A model generated the notes under the pieces. It searched no databases. It had not been told where the DNA came from and saw only the letters and a list, made by a program, of their open reading frames with translations. Made by a program: the position numbers and the translations under genes. DNA of 64,000 nt, taken from assembly GCA_030268105.1 (NCBI GenBank), contig BSDZ01000078.1, positions 5,875,001 to 5,939,000 of the forward strand, in the 5' to 3' direction. This DNA comes from Volvox africanus. Taxonomy: Eukaryota; Chlorophyta; Chlorophyceae; Chlamydomonadales; Volvocaceae. Below are positions 26,658 to 39,700 of this stretch, piece after piece. Within the stretch, counting starts at the first letter, position 1. Each line of letters begins with the position of its first letter.

Positions 26658-27690
26658 GAAATTGCTTCGGCAACAAATATGAAGGGTAATTCTTAACCAG
26701 AAAGCAGTCAACAATAGACAACAGTTTAAATTAGCCCGACTACAAGTTTGAATGTGCCTGCAAGCTGGGCACAATCTGAGCGTTGTACGTCTTTGCGCTG
26801 TAAGGACTAACTATTCTCCAACCCTGCCTTTGATGTTAGTGGTTTCTACAAAGGTGCTACATCGGGCATGGGCAGGCCGGGGGTACTCGTCGAACTGGAA
26901 GGATGCGGTGGACGCCTTAGTCAACCTGTACGTCAGACTAACGACCAATCTGCTCTGCGGACCAATTCTCCCCTGCTCCGTCGTACATTCCGGAGCATCA
27001 TGTCTGAATACAGAATGATTACGAAAATAAGTCTGATTATGTCCCTTTTACCCTTTTACTGGACGTACCGAGCTTGTGCTGTTATCTGTCGGGAAAAGGC
27101 TCACGTCAAATCTCTTAAAGGAGTGTCATGTTTACAGCAGCATGAAGGATGAGACAAGGGATATATAAGAGCGTCTGGGAAACGCGGCTATGTGCCCAGC
27201 AAACTACCTGGAGACATTGACGTTGCCCAAACTTTAGCCCTCGCACGTGGCATGCCTGCATAATCACCCCAGCACACGTAGCTCCCGCCAAAACGAAGAG
27301 CGTATAGCGCAATTCGTGAACACACCCTGCGGTTTAGACGAACAACAAACAACTCATGCTACCTACAGGCGTTCATGCCTCAAGACCTGCAGTTGACGAG
27401 CCCACGAGCTGTGGGCACTCTCTGCCGTGAATCTACCGATCCTTCATCCCTTTTTCCTCCCAAGGCGAACAAGCCTCCAAGCTCGAATACCTGAATACAT
27501 TACCTAACCTAGTTATCGTACATCCGAGGTCAAAAACTATGGAAATAACGCGCGGTGCGGCGATCTTCTCTAGATCGATCTTCTCTCTCGCATAGCTTCT
27601 CGTATCGCTCGTACATTACACCATAAAATGCGCCGACGCTTCGCAACCCCCGCCCGATATTTCCTAAACGGGTCGCCCCGGCCTGCAGCG
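26658..27690. other. Intergenic region, helicase promoter side
   Basis: About 1 kb between the helicase ATG and the OPR stop, both on the minus strand. It must hold the helicase promoter and leader and the OPR 3' untranslated region; a minus-strand TGTAA lies at 27616-27620, 75 bases past the OPR stop. A TATATA string occurs near 27162 but is about 500 bases from the helicase ATG. No gene was recognised. Confidence 0.6.
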
Positions 27691-30600
27691 CTAACTAGAC
27701 ACCCCAGCGGATGTCTCTCCTCCTAAACCCTCAGCGCCGCCATTTGACGGCTTTGCTGTCCTAGCAGTCTGCAACAGTGGCTGTCCACGACCCACTTCAC
27801 GCCGCGCAGACGCCGTGAACCGCCGAATTGTCGTTAGCCTTAGCCGCAACTCCCGTTCCGCTGCCTCAAGCTCACCGCTAATGTCCGGGGTGCTGGCAAC
27901 GCAGGCGTCTCCCAACGCCACACCATTAGTCCGATGCGGCATCAGTGTTGGCGGTGATGCTGTGTCCTGCTGAAGACACTGAGCCACCGCCGCGCTCACC
28001 TCAAGCCGTCCCGCCTCGCTTACCTGCTGCCGTGCCTCGGCGACCCTGCGCTTGATCGCGGCAGTCACCCGGCGTCGTCGGCCCTGCGCTGATCGTCGCC
28101 GCCGGGCCCTTGCGGCCTCACTCAACTCTGGCAGTCGCGTCTGGACAGCAGCAGCAGCCTCACCCTTATCCTCGCTTCCATTAACAGTCCAGCAGCGCAT
28201 ATCCACTGCCGCCGATGCAATATCCATACTGATGTTGCTGCCGCTGATGTTCGGATTACCGTTGACGTTCACATCAACACCCTCCTCCACTGAAGCCAGT
28301 CCCGTTCTTGGCGCCCTCGGCGGCAGCAACTCCGGAGTGTAGTCCAACGCGTGGTAGGCCCGGTGCAGCTCTCTCAGCTGACCAGGCTGGAGCTCACCGC
28401 TGCGCAGCCGCCTAAGTGCTTGCTCCTCGTGATGGCGCAGCCATTGGGGGCTAACCCGTGTACGTGACATGGCTACTCCGTGGACCAATAGCACCAGGTC
28501 CACCCCGTTGAAGACGGCTGATAGGCGAAGTGCGCGTGGCAGCAATATCCGCAGCAGCTGGCCACAGAGGGCTCGCAGGGTGTCATTGTAGCCCGGCCAG
28601 ACCGCCACGCAGCCGACGGCGAAGACAGCATTGGCACATTCGCGCGCACTCAGTGGCGGGAGCGCCACCGCCACCGAAGGCAGCACCGTTGGAGCCTGCA
28701 GCAGTTGTGTGTGCCGCGAGGCACTGTTTTGTTGAGGCCTGTTTAATTGCTGGTACGGAGGCGCAAGCTCTTGAATACCAAGCAGATGGCCCAGCTCAGG
28801 CTCCATTTCTCCGTTGTCCTCCTGCGTATTTGAGCCGCCCTGTGAAGGTACTTGCTGCACTTCCTTGCCCTGCTGGCCAACCGGTCCCTCCACTCCACCT
28901 TCATCTGCGACAGACAGAGGCACAGCATCAGACGCGTCGCCCACCCCTATCGCCTGCACGCGGTCCAAGAGGGCTGTCAGGGCAGCCTCCAGTCTCGCAG
29001 GCCGCACCCGAGGCGTGACCCGGGAAATAGCCAACAGCACAGAGATCAGCGTCGTGGTCTGCAAGCGCTGGTAATATGGCGCTAGGCGCATTGCCAGCAT
29101 GTCGGCCAGGTCCCCGTCCGAGACTCGATAGCCCAGGCCGCTGCATAGCTTAGACAGTGCGAGGAGTGTCATGACGCAGTCCGACGCTTGGAAGCCTGAC
29201 AGGCTAGAGCGCGCTGCGTCGCAAAACTCGGTCATCCAGTCATCGCGTGGACGCCAGCGGAGCCGTGCCAGGCCCCATAGTAGTGCCGATAGCTCGTTCG
29301 GTGACCAGGTGGCCATGTGTGGCTGTACCGCAGTGCACAGCTGAGGCAGCCATCGACCCATGGGCCGGCAGGATAACCGCACGCATGACCATAACAGCAC
29401 ATTGTAAGCCTGAGGCGGCAAACCGTTGGCGGCGGCGACCACGGAACTGCTGCCTGCTATGGCGTTGCGAGCGAACGGACCAAGCCGTTGTTGCCGTAGC
29501 TGGTGCCGCAGCTGAAGCCGTTGCTGCTGCAGCTGCCAGATGTCAAGCTGATGCTGCGACGCCGTCCGATGAGACCGCATGGCCGGATTGCATGGATCCT
29601 CAGGCTGTAACAGCACCACCGCTCGAGTGTAGCGGAAGAAGCGCGTGAGCCAGTTACGATCAGGGCGGTAACGCATCCGGCCTAGTGCCCAACCCAACAT
29701 CACAAGACTCTGCGCATCCATCGTATTCATCCGCCGCTGTGCCTGCCACAGGAAGTTGAGCATCCACGGCGCCGGCGGTTGGATGCGCATTGATGCCAAG
29801 CCATGCAACACGTTGCTGACGGCAGTGCCGTTCGCAAACGTGCGTGTAGCAGCGTCACAGCGCCCTAGGAAGGCTCGCATCCACTCTCGCCCGGGGTACA
29901 GCCGCAGCGTCGCCAGCGCCCAAATGCTCATCGATAGCTCCGGCCCGCCGGCTGCCGACATGCCCGCCAACGATGCTGCTAGCAGCGCGGCTAGAGCGGC
30001 TGCCGGCGGCGGCTCGCGCAGCAGTGCACAGCCGTACAGCATCATGGCCACCTCCTGGGGCTTCGCCTGCTGCAGGTGTGGTAGGGAGCTCTGCAGTACT
30101 GCCGCAGCCCAGCCGGACTCCAGCCGAAAGTTAAAGTCCCGGCGGTACCTGCAGTCGATGAGGGAGATGCTGAGTTGCTGGGTGCGAAGGCATTGCTGTA
30201 AGCACTTTTCGCGCAAGGGAGAATAGAGAAAGGGCCACGCCAGGTTGAAGGAGCAACGTAACAAGTACTGTACAGTGACCATCGTGGGCCCCAAGCGGAC
30301 CCTAAGGCCGCCCACTCTGACGAACCCTTGGACTTAAACTACCCGCTCCACTACATATCGCCTTAAGACATGTGCAAGAAGGCACACACCCTCACTCACT
30401 CACTCACTCACTCACTCACTGAGTGTACACAAAGCCGTTCGCCCGTGCACTATACCCTTCCACAGCCACACCTGGCAACATCTCATTCGGCAGGTGATTA
30501 CTCCTAAGAGCTCTACTGGAGTAGAGCTGTTAGGAGTAACTGTAGTAACTGTCCAAGTAACGCCAAACATTCAACGCACCTCCCGAAAGCCCAGAAGAAC

Positions 30601-32818
30601 CCCGCAGTCTGCCGCATCGTTAGCTCCGATGCCGCTTCCCGTGCCAAGGCTGCCGCCTCGCGGAGCAAGGGCCCGTCATAGCAGCGCAGTCGGCTCATGG
30701 CACATATCAGCGCCGCCAGCAGACCCCGACTAAGTTGTCGTGCGCTTCCCCGAAGCCGCTGCGTCAGATCATTCAAAAGTCCTGCCAGCAGCTGCCGCTG
30801 GACATCATCGTCTGGCGGCTCCTCGGCAACGACGTGGCTGAGGTGTACAACGGCGTTCCTAGAGCAGGAAAAGTCCACCGTGCAGGAGGTATGATAAACT
30901 TAGCCCGCCTTTTTAATTCAACACGAACCAAATCCTCCTGACCTCCCTATAGGAGAGAGTGTCAAATACTACCTACCTGTGCTCCACTATGCGGCCTGGG
31001 ATGTCTTACGGCGACAGGTTCAACACCCTCGGGACACCCTCCCTGCCCTAATAAAGCAGGGCAGACCCTGCACCCCTAACAATAATAAGTAGTGGGGTAC
31101 TTGTCTTCTTGCAGAAAAAGATATAGGACTCGCGGACGGAGCGAAATGGTGCGGAATCATCCAGGCCATGAACTCTCACCACCCTCACAACTCAGACTGC
31201 ACCTTGTTTATCCAGTATGTGACTCTGCACTACACTGCACTGCACGGCAGCATAACACGCCAGCGGGTCCCCTACCCAAGCCCTCCCGCAACCTGAGCAC
31301 AATACAAACTCCCAGACTAAGTAATGTTGCATAACCAGCTTGGACATAGCCGCCCCATCCAAATCCTATTGCATCATTTTCCTAGTACACTGCACGCCCG
31401 GGACCTACCCCATAAGCTCGCAATCAACCCGCGGACCCATATTCTGCAGGAAGCGCTGGACGCTGTGGACAGAGCGGCATGCCACCAGCTCATTCTCCAG
31501 ACCGCCCCACCGGCCACCGCTGGGACCCTCGCCCCATTGGGGACGCTGCCCGGGCGGCCGTGGCGGCGACATTGCTGCTGGTGGGCCTGGCCCTGCTTGT
31601 ATTGTGGAATAAGCATCGGAGGTGGCTGTGGAAATGGTAGGCAATAAGCCATCGGTGCCCTGCGTTGCCACTGCGGTGATTGGCGGCAGTACCCCGCGTG
31701 CAGAGCCGGCGGGGCTCCCTGCCGCTCCAAGGGTTAAGGTGCCTTCACATGTGGACCTTCTTGCTGTATCAAGTTTCGGGCCAGCATCGGCGCCTGAGCA
31801 TGCCACGGCGGCGGTAACCGCAGTCAAAGCGGATGACGCGACCGGCTGAGACGGCCCGCCGCCTTGCCCCCAGTCGCTTACTGGGGGTTTAGGCCGCGGG
31901 GGCATCTGAAGCGGCAGCGGCTGCAGAGTCTGTGGTTGTGGTGGCAAGGTGGAATCGTTTGCCGGCAAGCTGTGATGTCGAATACCCGGCTGTCCAATAG
32001 AATAGGATAGCAGCTGTGTTTGGGCTGCTAACACTGGCTTGGATCGCCGGTGCCGGTGCTGAGCGCACCGCTGATCCTGTGAATCGATAGCAGATGCCGA
32101 AGCTGCGTCCCCGCCATCGCCCTCTAGTTGAGTGGGCGCGCGTTGGATTTCTGCCGCCGGCGTGTGGTGCTGAGCTACCCTAATGGCATCCGTCGTGACT
32201 GCCGGCTCTTCGTACGCCAGGGTCTCCATTCCAGGCTGTCTGGGTCCATCCAAATGCAGCGCCGGGACGAGCTTCTCGACAACATGTTCAGCTGTAATTC
32301 CAACTGCAATTTGCAAGGCGCCATCCCGACCGGCCAACGCGGAACGTCCCCGCCGTGGCTCGCCGTGCCTCGGCGGTAACAAGCGATCCGCAGCTGAACC
32401 TTGGCCTTCGGTTGCATTATCAGTATTGCGGCCAACGGCCACTGATTGGAAAACCTGCACCCCGCAAAGCCACGTCGTGCACGTCTCGAGCACCAGAAAT
32501 TGCGTCAGGAAAAAGCAGCACGACGCCCACTCACCTGTACAGGTGCTGAAGCTGCAGTGGATGAAGGTTTTAAAGTTCCTTGCACACTGCTTTCGTTCAG
32601 CGGGGTCCTGGCGTCGCACACATCCGAAGGATTGCCCGTCAGCCCTAGCGAGCAAAGCGTCACCGTGTTCAAGGATCCGGTGATAATAATCTCTCGTACC
32701 TTCTTGCTGTCACTAAAAATGTGTGCGAACAGGAGCTCGCTCGGCGCCCCAGCCGTATGCTGACTGCGCTTTGCGCAAGCAGGCTTGCTGGATCTAAATA
32801 TGGGCAACTACTCATCAT
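27691..32818 (-). CDS. Octotricopeptide-repeat (OPR) protein, probably organellar
   Basis: Sequence-specific organellar RNA-binding protein by family. Exons 32818-32700, 32586-32535, 32454-31409, 30858-30580 and 30148-27691 join in phase and give 1317 residues. The proposed start opens a Ser/Arg/Ala-rich, acid-poor segment (SVSIRLGRRASSCSHTF) that fits a transit peptide. A low-complexity Pro/Gln/Ala region follows. From about residue 370 a helical entry segment (LENELVACRSVHSVQRFL) leads to helical repeats of about 38 to 40 residues, for example LSMSIWALATLRLYPGREWM, NVLHGLASMRIQPPAPWM, VMLGWALGRMRYRPDRNWL and LSALLWGLARLRWRPRDDWM, the OPR pattern of a W/GLA core followed by P..W(L/M). OPR proteins in Chlamydomonas act on chloroplast mRNA stability, splicing or translation. 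No RAP domain was seen in the C-terminal tail, which is basic (RRRRSAQGRRRR). The first exon is the least certain part. Confidence 0.85.
30391..30420. repeat. (CACT)n microsatellite
   Basis: Seven to eight tetranucleotide units in the OPR intron between 30149 and 30579. Confidence 0.9.
30498..30539. repeat. Imperfect palindrome in OPR intron
   Basis: Two 20-base arms flank a 2-base centre (gg). The right arm is the reverse complement of the left with one mismatch in the seventh pair from the centre side. It would fold as a long hairpin in the pre-mRNA, 40 bases from the donor at 30579. Confidence 0.85.
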
Positions 32819-33339
32819 AACGCGCTCGATGCGCTTTGCTTCTGTCCCAGCAACGCCCACGGCCGCCCTATTCGCCCATTGTCAATATGGCGATTTTACA
32901 CCATGGCCATCATCTAAAATCCATAATAACATTAACCCTCGCATAGACCGATGGACTTCACGCTGGATACGACCTGCTGCACATCTGTCAAAGATCAGGT
33001 CCAGATCAAGTCGGTGTAAAGTACGGCAAACACTATTTCACCTGCCAGAAGTGGCCCGTGATGAATGCTGTGGCTATAAAACCCGGCCCACTTTCCTGAA
33101 TTATAATTGTATATCCGCTGACAGCCACGTCCAATTTTCTCGGCAGTGCAAGCTGCATTTGTATATGTTTGTGCATTGATGATGAGTTTAAGCCACTGAG
33201 GCGAGCATGATTTGTTGCATATGACTTATCGCAAGCTTGCAACTAGATAATGACAACAGTGGCAGCTTAGCAATGCGCGTATTCTTGCATGTATTAAACT
33301 TAGTAGGCATTTTAATCCGTATTTAATCATGTCTTAACA
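32819..33339. other. Spacer between divergent OPR gene and malic enzyme relic
   Basis: AT-rich and noncoding as far as can be read. It should hold the OPR promoter. No malic enzyme N-terminal exon could be found in it. Confidence 0.55.
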
Positions 33340-36064
33340 CGCAGAGGCTCTCAGGATTGTTGTAATAGGCCGTAACGATGCCGACCCAGGGGACGTTTCC
33401 TTCGGGAAGCCCTGTCGTCTGTATAAGGGCAGGGAGCAGGAAACCCCGGTACCCTCCACCTATGCCTCCGCACCTCTCGGGTGCCTTTCTTTCTCTTATA
33501 CCCGCAGAACCCTCACCTCACGTACCGCAGGCCTCTGAGTTCCTGTTCATTGGGGCTGTTAAGCATGAGCCCTCACGCTGTCATTCTTCTCCCCGGCCTC
33601 CTTAGCGTCTGCGTGTGTTCACCTTGTTCAGCGCGACGCTGCCAAACGACGCCGGTTTTTTCCTCCTCAGTTTGTTGCTGCAGTGATGTCCCGGTGGCCT
33701 CGCGCCGTCCTTCAGCTCGAGGACTTTTCATCGCAGCACGCAGCCTCGCTGCTGGAGCGCTACCGCCACCACGATTGCGTCTTCAATTACGACATTCATG
33801 TTCGAGTTTGTTTTTGACGAGGGGAAAGGGACAGTGGAGTGGTAGGCTCGAGACTGCAAGCAACACCTAAGACTAAGTGCTCGCTATTGTCCTAGATGCT
33901 TGGCATATGTGGTGTACGCGGTGACGGCGGATGGAATGGAGGAGAAGATAGGGTCCATATTGCAACCACTTTTCCGATGTCATGTTGATGTCATCGATCA
34001 ACCACTTCATGCTTCGGTCCACTTTGCGATTGCTTCTTGGAGGGTGCAGGGCACTGCCGCCGCTGTTTTGGCGGGACTGTACCGCGCGCTGCGCGTGATG
34101 GGCAAGCCTTATTCGGAGCTGGCTGAGAAGCGCGTGGTGGTGGCGGGCGCTGAATCGGTAGGCATGGGTGTTGTACAGCTCGTGGCCATAGGTGCGACAA
34201 AGATTACCATTTTGCTTCCCCTGCGCCTCAGGTGAGGCGAGGTGAGGTGTTCTTAGTTCTGAAATTGAATCAGTTTCCATTTGCTTAATGAAATGCTGGT
34301 GTACGGATTGATTGTATGTAGTGTAGGTTGACCCGACGCCGCCCTTACCTCCTTTGGAAAGGAGAAGGGTGGAATAGGGGAGGCAGTAGAATTTTGTCTT
34401 TTTCTGCCAGCTGCACTATCCCTGGACGAACTAACCCACACAAACGATGGGCCCCCCTCCCGAAGCGTATCTTAGATTCTCCCCCATCTTGGGCCCAACC
34501 AGGGTGAATTCTTGGCGTTCGTCCTTTCCCCTCTCACAGCCATGGAGAAGCACGGTCTGAGTCTATCAGAGGCGGCATCACGTTTCTGGCTGATGGACCG
34601 GAAGGGCCTCATCACCACACGGCGACCTGACCTACAGGTTGCGGCCACCGTAATGGAATCTTAGTTCTGAAAGGGTGGTTACTTGAGACTTGGCAGAAGG
34701 GCAATTCAGGCGACAAAGAAGTTGGGCTGGGGGTGGGGGAAGTAGCGCGATGCTCGCTTTACTCATCGGCTGACATGGTCCTGCAGATATCCTGTGATAC
34801 TTGCTTACGGTCGTCCAACATTTGGAAAACATGAACCATACTAGTTCTTGAGAACCCTGCAAAGAAATAAAGTTAGCATAAAGCTTCTTTGCAGCAGGAC
34901 GCAACCTATTGGCCAACTGCTTGTAGTGAGAAAGTGGCCTTGCTGCGCATTTGGGAGGAGGGCATTTCTAGAGCTCTGCCGTTTTTGGACTGATGCGCAT
35001 ACGAGCTGTCGTATGACATAGGGCGAGTACATGTCGCCTGTCCAGCGTGCATTGTCGCCATTCCCCTTAACTGACGTGTGTGAGGTATTCCAGGATGCAT
35101 GGAAGCCAAGTTGCCTAAGGGAGGGGGGAGATACCCCAAACCGTGGAGCAGTCATATGGAGCAATATCTAGCGCGCAACGCGCTCAGAAAACCCGTAATT
35201 AAAGTTGACGCATTTACTTCCGGTACTGGACTTTGATAACGCACGCCATGCCAAACGTTTCGCATGTACGACACATAAGGCATCGCCCTGGGCACCTTTC
35301 TTGGTCGTACGGGCGTCATCAATGAGGACATGCTCACGACATCGGCGGAGGCACTTCCTAATATGATCTTTTTAGGACGGACTGTGCCAAGGTGCGGTCG
35401 TGGCAGCATCTTGCCGCACTTTTCGAACACGCCACATCTTTGCGAATTTCGTTTAAGCGAGGAGGGCAGGGCAAGGGTGGGTATTCAGCAACGTGTGCGC
35501 AGCGATGACAATGGCAACCGGGTAAAACAAGAAGAAGATGGCCTCGCAGAGGTCTTTTAGCCCGCAGACCCTTAGCCCGCAGACCCTGAGCCCGCAATCC
35601 GCTTGCGGTCGTCTTTGAGCCGCCGGCTGTCGACTAGTTCTCCATCTTTCCGGTCACGAACAGCCGGCGTTTCGTCAGACGCGACACGCACTGCGTGAAC
35701 CCCACCACCAGTTATGATGGCTCATTGGGCTCCCGCAGACTCCTGCGGGATAATCAGGATTCCACCCCCATGATCATCAGACAATGCCTATATCCTTGGG
35801 CTGCACATGCAGTTGGGCACCATTCCCAATGATCCAGGTTTGGAGTATCTCCGCCTGGAGGACATCCGTACCAGCAGCGCCCTAGTGGCTCTGGAGTTGT
35901 TTGTTGCAGCGCACCGAAGCGGACACCTCAACGGGCCCGCCCGCGAGGCACTGGCTGCCGACGGCGGCGTCAGTAGCGTTGGCTCTCGCCGTGGCGGGCC
36001 AGACGGCGAGAAGTCATTGCTCAACTCTTATCGTGCGCAGTATGTTCTGGCCCGAGCACAATAG
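33340..36064 (+). pseudogene. Malic enzyme relic (5'-truncated and decayed)
   Basis: Malic enzyme decarboxylates malate to pyruvate with NAD(P). Recognisable pieces in order are ALRIVVIGR...FGKPCRLY near 33344-33430 (compare RILGLGDLG...GKL..Y with its catalytic Lys), NPHLTYRRPL near 33507, RWPRAVLQLEDF...FNYDIH in exon 33671-33800, GTAAAVLAGLYRAL...VVVAGAESVGMGV in 34050-34188, and AMEKHGLSLSEAASRFWLMD in 34540-34637. The last two splice cleanly in phase 1. Later pieces are GRTGVINEDMLTTSAEAL near 35308 and LEDIRTSSALVALELFVAAH in 35814-36064, ending at a stop. Missing or broken are the whole N-terminal domain, the segments between the first pieces (frames disagree), the ALSNP...ASGSPF block and a good donor after FNYDIH (cat/gttcga). 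The central exons are still intact, so decay may be recent. A rearranged functional gene cannot be excluded. Confidence 0.65.
35565..35605. repeat. Short tandem repeat
   Basis: Three units of a 15 to 16-base word (agcccgcagaccct and variants) within the malic enzyme relic, in sequence that shows no exon. Confidence 0.75.
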
Positions 36065-36724
36065 TCGTGTGCTCCTGCCGCGCGGCGTGGGCGAGTGAAG
36101 ACCATGAAGGCAGCAACGGACACTAAGGGTCCTAAGGATTTTAATTCGTAGGCCAGGGAACGGAGAGGCGAGTCGGAAGGGGGTTTTGCGCTGCGCAGAA
36201 GATTCAGTCTTGAGAAACACGGCGCGCTGAGGAACGGTGGGGTATCGGATTTTATCGGAGGTGGACGGTGTGGGACCATCTTGCTCCATTTCCGTTGCAT
36301 TAATAGTCGTACATTTTGGGTTGGCTACAAATGGACGGTTAGAGAGGCATGGAAAGGAAGGTTTGGGGTCATGGTTGGTTGGGGGAGCTTAGTGCATTGT
36401 CATAGTTTGCTGTCACCCCGCTTGTACAAGTGTGTCCATAGGGAGAGTGCAGCAGGCCTGTGACCCTTGCACCTAATGACCCTTGCACCTTAGCAAACCT
36501 GAAAGGAAAAGGCCCAAGTCGAACACAAAGCGAAAAGACCATAAGCCCTACCGGTTGTGAATTACCGAAAATAAATTTGAAGCACGCGAGCTTGCAATCA
36601 CGCAACCTTCATGACCCAATCTGCTAACATGCCACAAACACGAGAATGAGGGCATATCCTGACCAGCCTATCCAATCAAGGAATCGTATCGCCGAAACTT
36701 TCATGGAAAACAAGCTCGTTTGTC
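36065..36724. other. Intergenic region between convergent gene ends
   Basis: It holds the 3' flank of the malic enzyme relic and of the acetyltransferase gene. A small tandem duplication of tgacccttgcacct is at about 36460-36490. No gene or clear poly(A) signal was recognised. Confidence 0.55.
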
Positions 36725-39700
36725 TTACAAGCGTGGCGTCGCTGGGGCTGGTGGGGCCGCCACACTACCGTACACCAAGACGCCTCGGTGGCCTCCAGCC
36801 ACTCCGTACAACGCCGGCAACGGCTCTGCGAGCTCATCCCTCTCCGTCCTGCCCTTAACCTCCGTTTGGCCTCCGTTCACAATTCCTGGAACCGGGGAAG
36901 CCTGTTTGCACCCGGCGGCGATGCGCAGTGTGCTGACCCAGAAGTGCGGCTGTAGCTGGCCCGCGTGCACGATGGCCGCGTGTACTGCGGCGTTATTTCG
37001 GGCCAAGATACCTGACAAGGGCAACACGTGGGGAAGAGAAAGCATAGAATAAACCCGCGAAGCGCTCTGGTTGCTAAGTGACAGCAGGACCAGGAGGAGC
37101 ATTGAAAGTTGCTTCCGGGTGATGAACGAACGGTGATGCAGTCAACACTCAACCACACGTATGTTAGCTCGTCCGTCTTGGCGCTGGGACGTTTTCGCAC
37201 GTCCGAGTTCCTGTGAAAGAATGGAGGTCAGTTGCGGGCCACACTGGCACCCCAGCAGCTCCCAATCACCGCTTGACCGGCCACCCACCGGTGCAGACAC
37301 GGCTTAACGTCTCGAAGTGAGTCAGGAGCATGATCCCCACGACGGGGCCGTCCTGCTCCTCCATGCCGCCTGCACCACGACCTGCGCCCTTGCGGCTGCT
37401 GCGTCCCCCGTTCAGGCTTTCCTCATTCTCGGACTGAGAGAGGGCAGCAACCTCCGCGGGGGGCTCCGTCAGCACCCAAATGTTGCCCGCCGCCAGTTCC
37501 CGTTGCACAAATTCACTCTCCAGGGGCCAGACGTCGTATCTGCACCGAGAAGTAAACGTAACGCATCAAGAAATGTGCATCACACTTTTGAAAGGAACGC
37601 ATCGCTAGCTGTTCCTTCAGGCTCTCTGAACTTGGCAACAACCTGATCGGAACGTTGCTGACCCCCAATGTGACATAATCGACCAATTTACGGCGAGGCT
37701 ACGTCCCTGGATGCAGCTTTGGACCTTTGTCATGCACTTTTTCCTTTTTCCTGTTTCACCATCAACACATTCACAAGCACCTATGGGGAGGTGAGAGCGC
37801 AGCAGCTGTAGGCAAGGGGAGGGCGAGAGGAGGGCTGCATAGGATCGATCACCTTGGCACTGCATGGGTGACGAGTGGGAGAGCGGTGAGCTCTCTGGTC
37901 GCCGTGGAAAGCTCCCATACTATTATACACCGGACTCCGCCATACATAAAGCGTTACCCCGTTTTAAGTGGAGCTGAGCTCAATGGTCGATGATACCCCA
38001 ACATTTTATAACCCAGCAGCTACCAGCAGACCCGAAAACCGAGAGAGACAACATCACATGGAGAGCTTTTGAGCACTCGTTAACACCGATCCCTCGACCG
38101 CGCTCACGGCATGGGTAGCCACAGCAGCTCCTGGCACTCCTGTAGCGACCCGAGGGTCGTTCGTACCGATGCTTCCACCGCAGCTCCCCCGGAGGAGGCG
38201 TCCTGAAAGCCGCCATCAGCTGCACCCCCCTCAGTAGCGCTTTCATGTCCGTCGACAGCATTACCCCAACGTTTGTCATATAGCAGGTGTGCGACGGCGC
38301 TTCGCAGCTCAGGGTCGCCGCTCACTCGGCGCCATCGGGGCAAAAGCTCCTGCGCCGCTGTGTCGGCATCCAGCACTTGACGGACGCCTGCCCGTGGCAG
38401 ATGGCATTAGACACGGGATTCAGGCAAGTGGACTGCCAGCAACGGAGCTAATGAACCCTATGTCAGCTGAAGAATGAAAGGGAGAACGGACACACCGCTC
38501 CCCGTGCGGCGCATACAGCCATCCTTCACCTTCTTCCCAGTCATGCCTGGTACCAGCCATCACTGCTGTCAGCGCCCCTACACGGATCTTCACATGGATG
38601 GTGTCCCCCCGGGATCCAGGCCTCGGTTGTGCTGCAAACCCTGCTACCCTGCTTCCCTGTGCCTTCATAGGCAAAATCGATTGTCATCCCGGTAAAATAC
38701 GCCTTGTACCTTGTATAACTCTGTGCCTCCGATATGCATGCAATCTTATTACCTGGCACCCAATCAAGGAGGCAGGGCACGCCCGGCGGCAAGCCCACGC
38801 CCCTCTCCCAGCCCACCGCCGCCTCATACGCCTCCATCAGCTGCTGACCAGGCCACACCTCAATCTCATACAACGGACCGGGTAGCTGGCGGCCGATGAT
38901 GCGCTGGGCAGCAAAGTTGTACGTCACAGTGCACGTTATGATCTGACGAATGGGCTGTGTGAGAAAGGAACCTGCGCCACTGGCACTGCCGGGTGAGGCG
39001 GCCTCGGGTGTCCCCGGCGGCGGCGGCACCGCCACCGGTGTTAGCGCAGTTGTGGCGGCAGGCTGCGCCAGTAGTGATGAGGAGGCGGGGGGTGGCACTT
39101 CCGGATGTGGGACTGGCCGGGCTGAGGTCCAGGGAGGAGGCGGACGGGCGTCCGGAGCTCTAGCGAGGAGCTCTGGAGCCATCCGGATCATTGCCTCCTG
39201 TCAGTGGATTGAATTTGAGCGGGGAAGTCCGGTGAAGAAAACGACGCGAGATGGTTTAGCTTTTGAGATAGAGCTAGCCGGGGGGAGTTGGTTAGTGCAC
39301 ATACTCGCGACGGGGGGCGGGGGAGCTGCATCTCAACAACAGAGCGATGCCCAATCAGCCGTGTGCCTGTAGCCCCACTGGCATGCACATATGTTGGCCC
39401 CAACTGACAGCCGCACCCGCAGCTGTATCCGTTGTGCCGTACCTGATTGGACCCACCATTAGCAGGTGTCCCAGGCCACGGCCGCGGGTACCCTCTCTCA
39501 CTCGCAACCCGTATAACCACATGGCATCGCCCCGCCGCTCGCCACAGACTTCCCATTTCAAGAACGGATCAGATCGGATCGAGTGATGGTCATCACCAAT
39601 GACATCATGTGCACCATGACACGGCACACAGGGACGCAGGGACATATCACACAGGGATGCAGGGACACAGCACGCAGGGACACGGCACAGGGGCGGGAAG

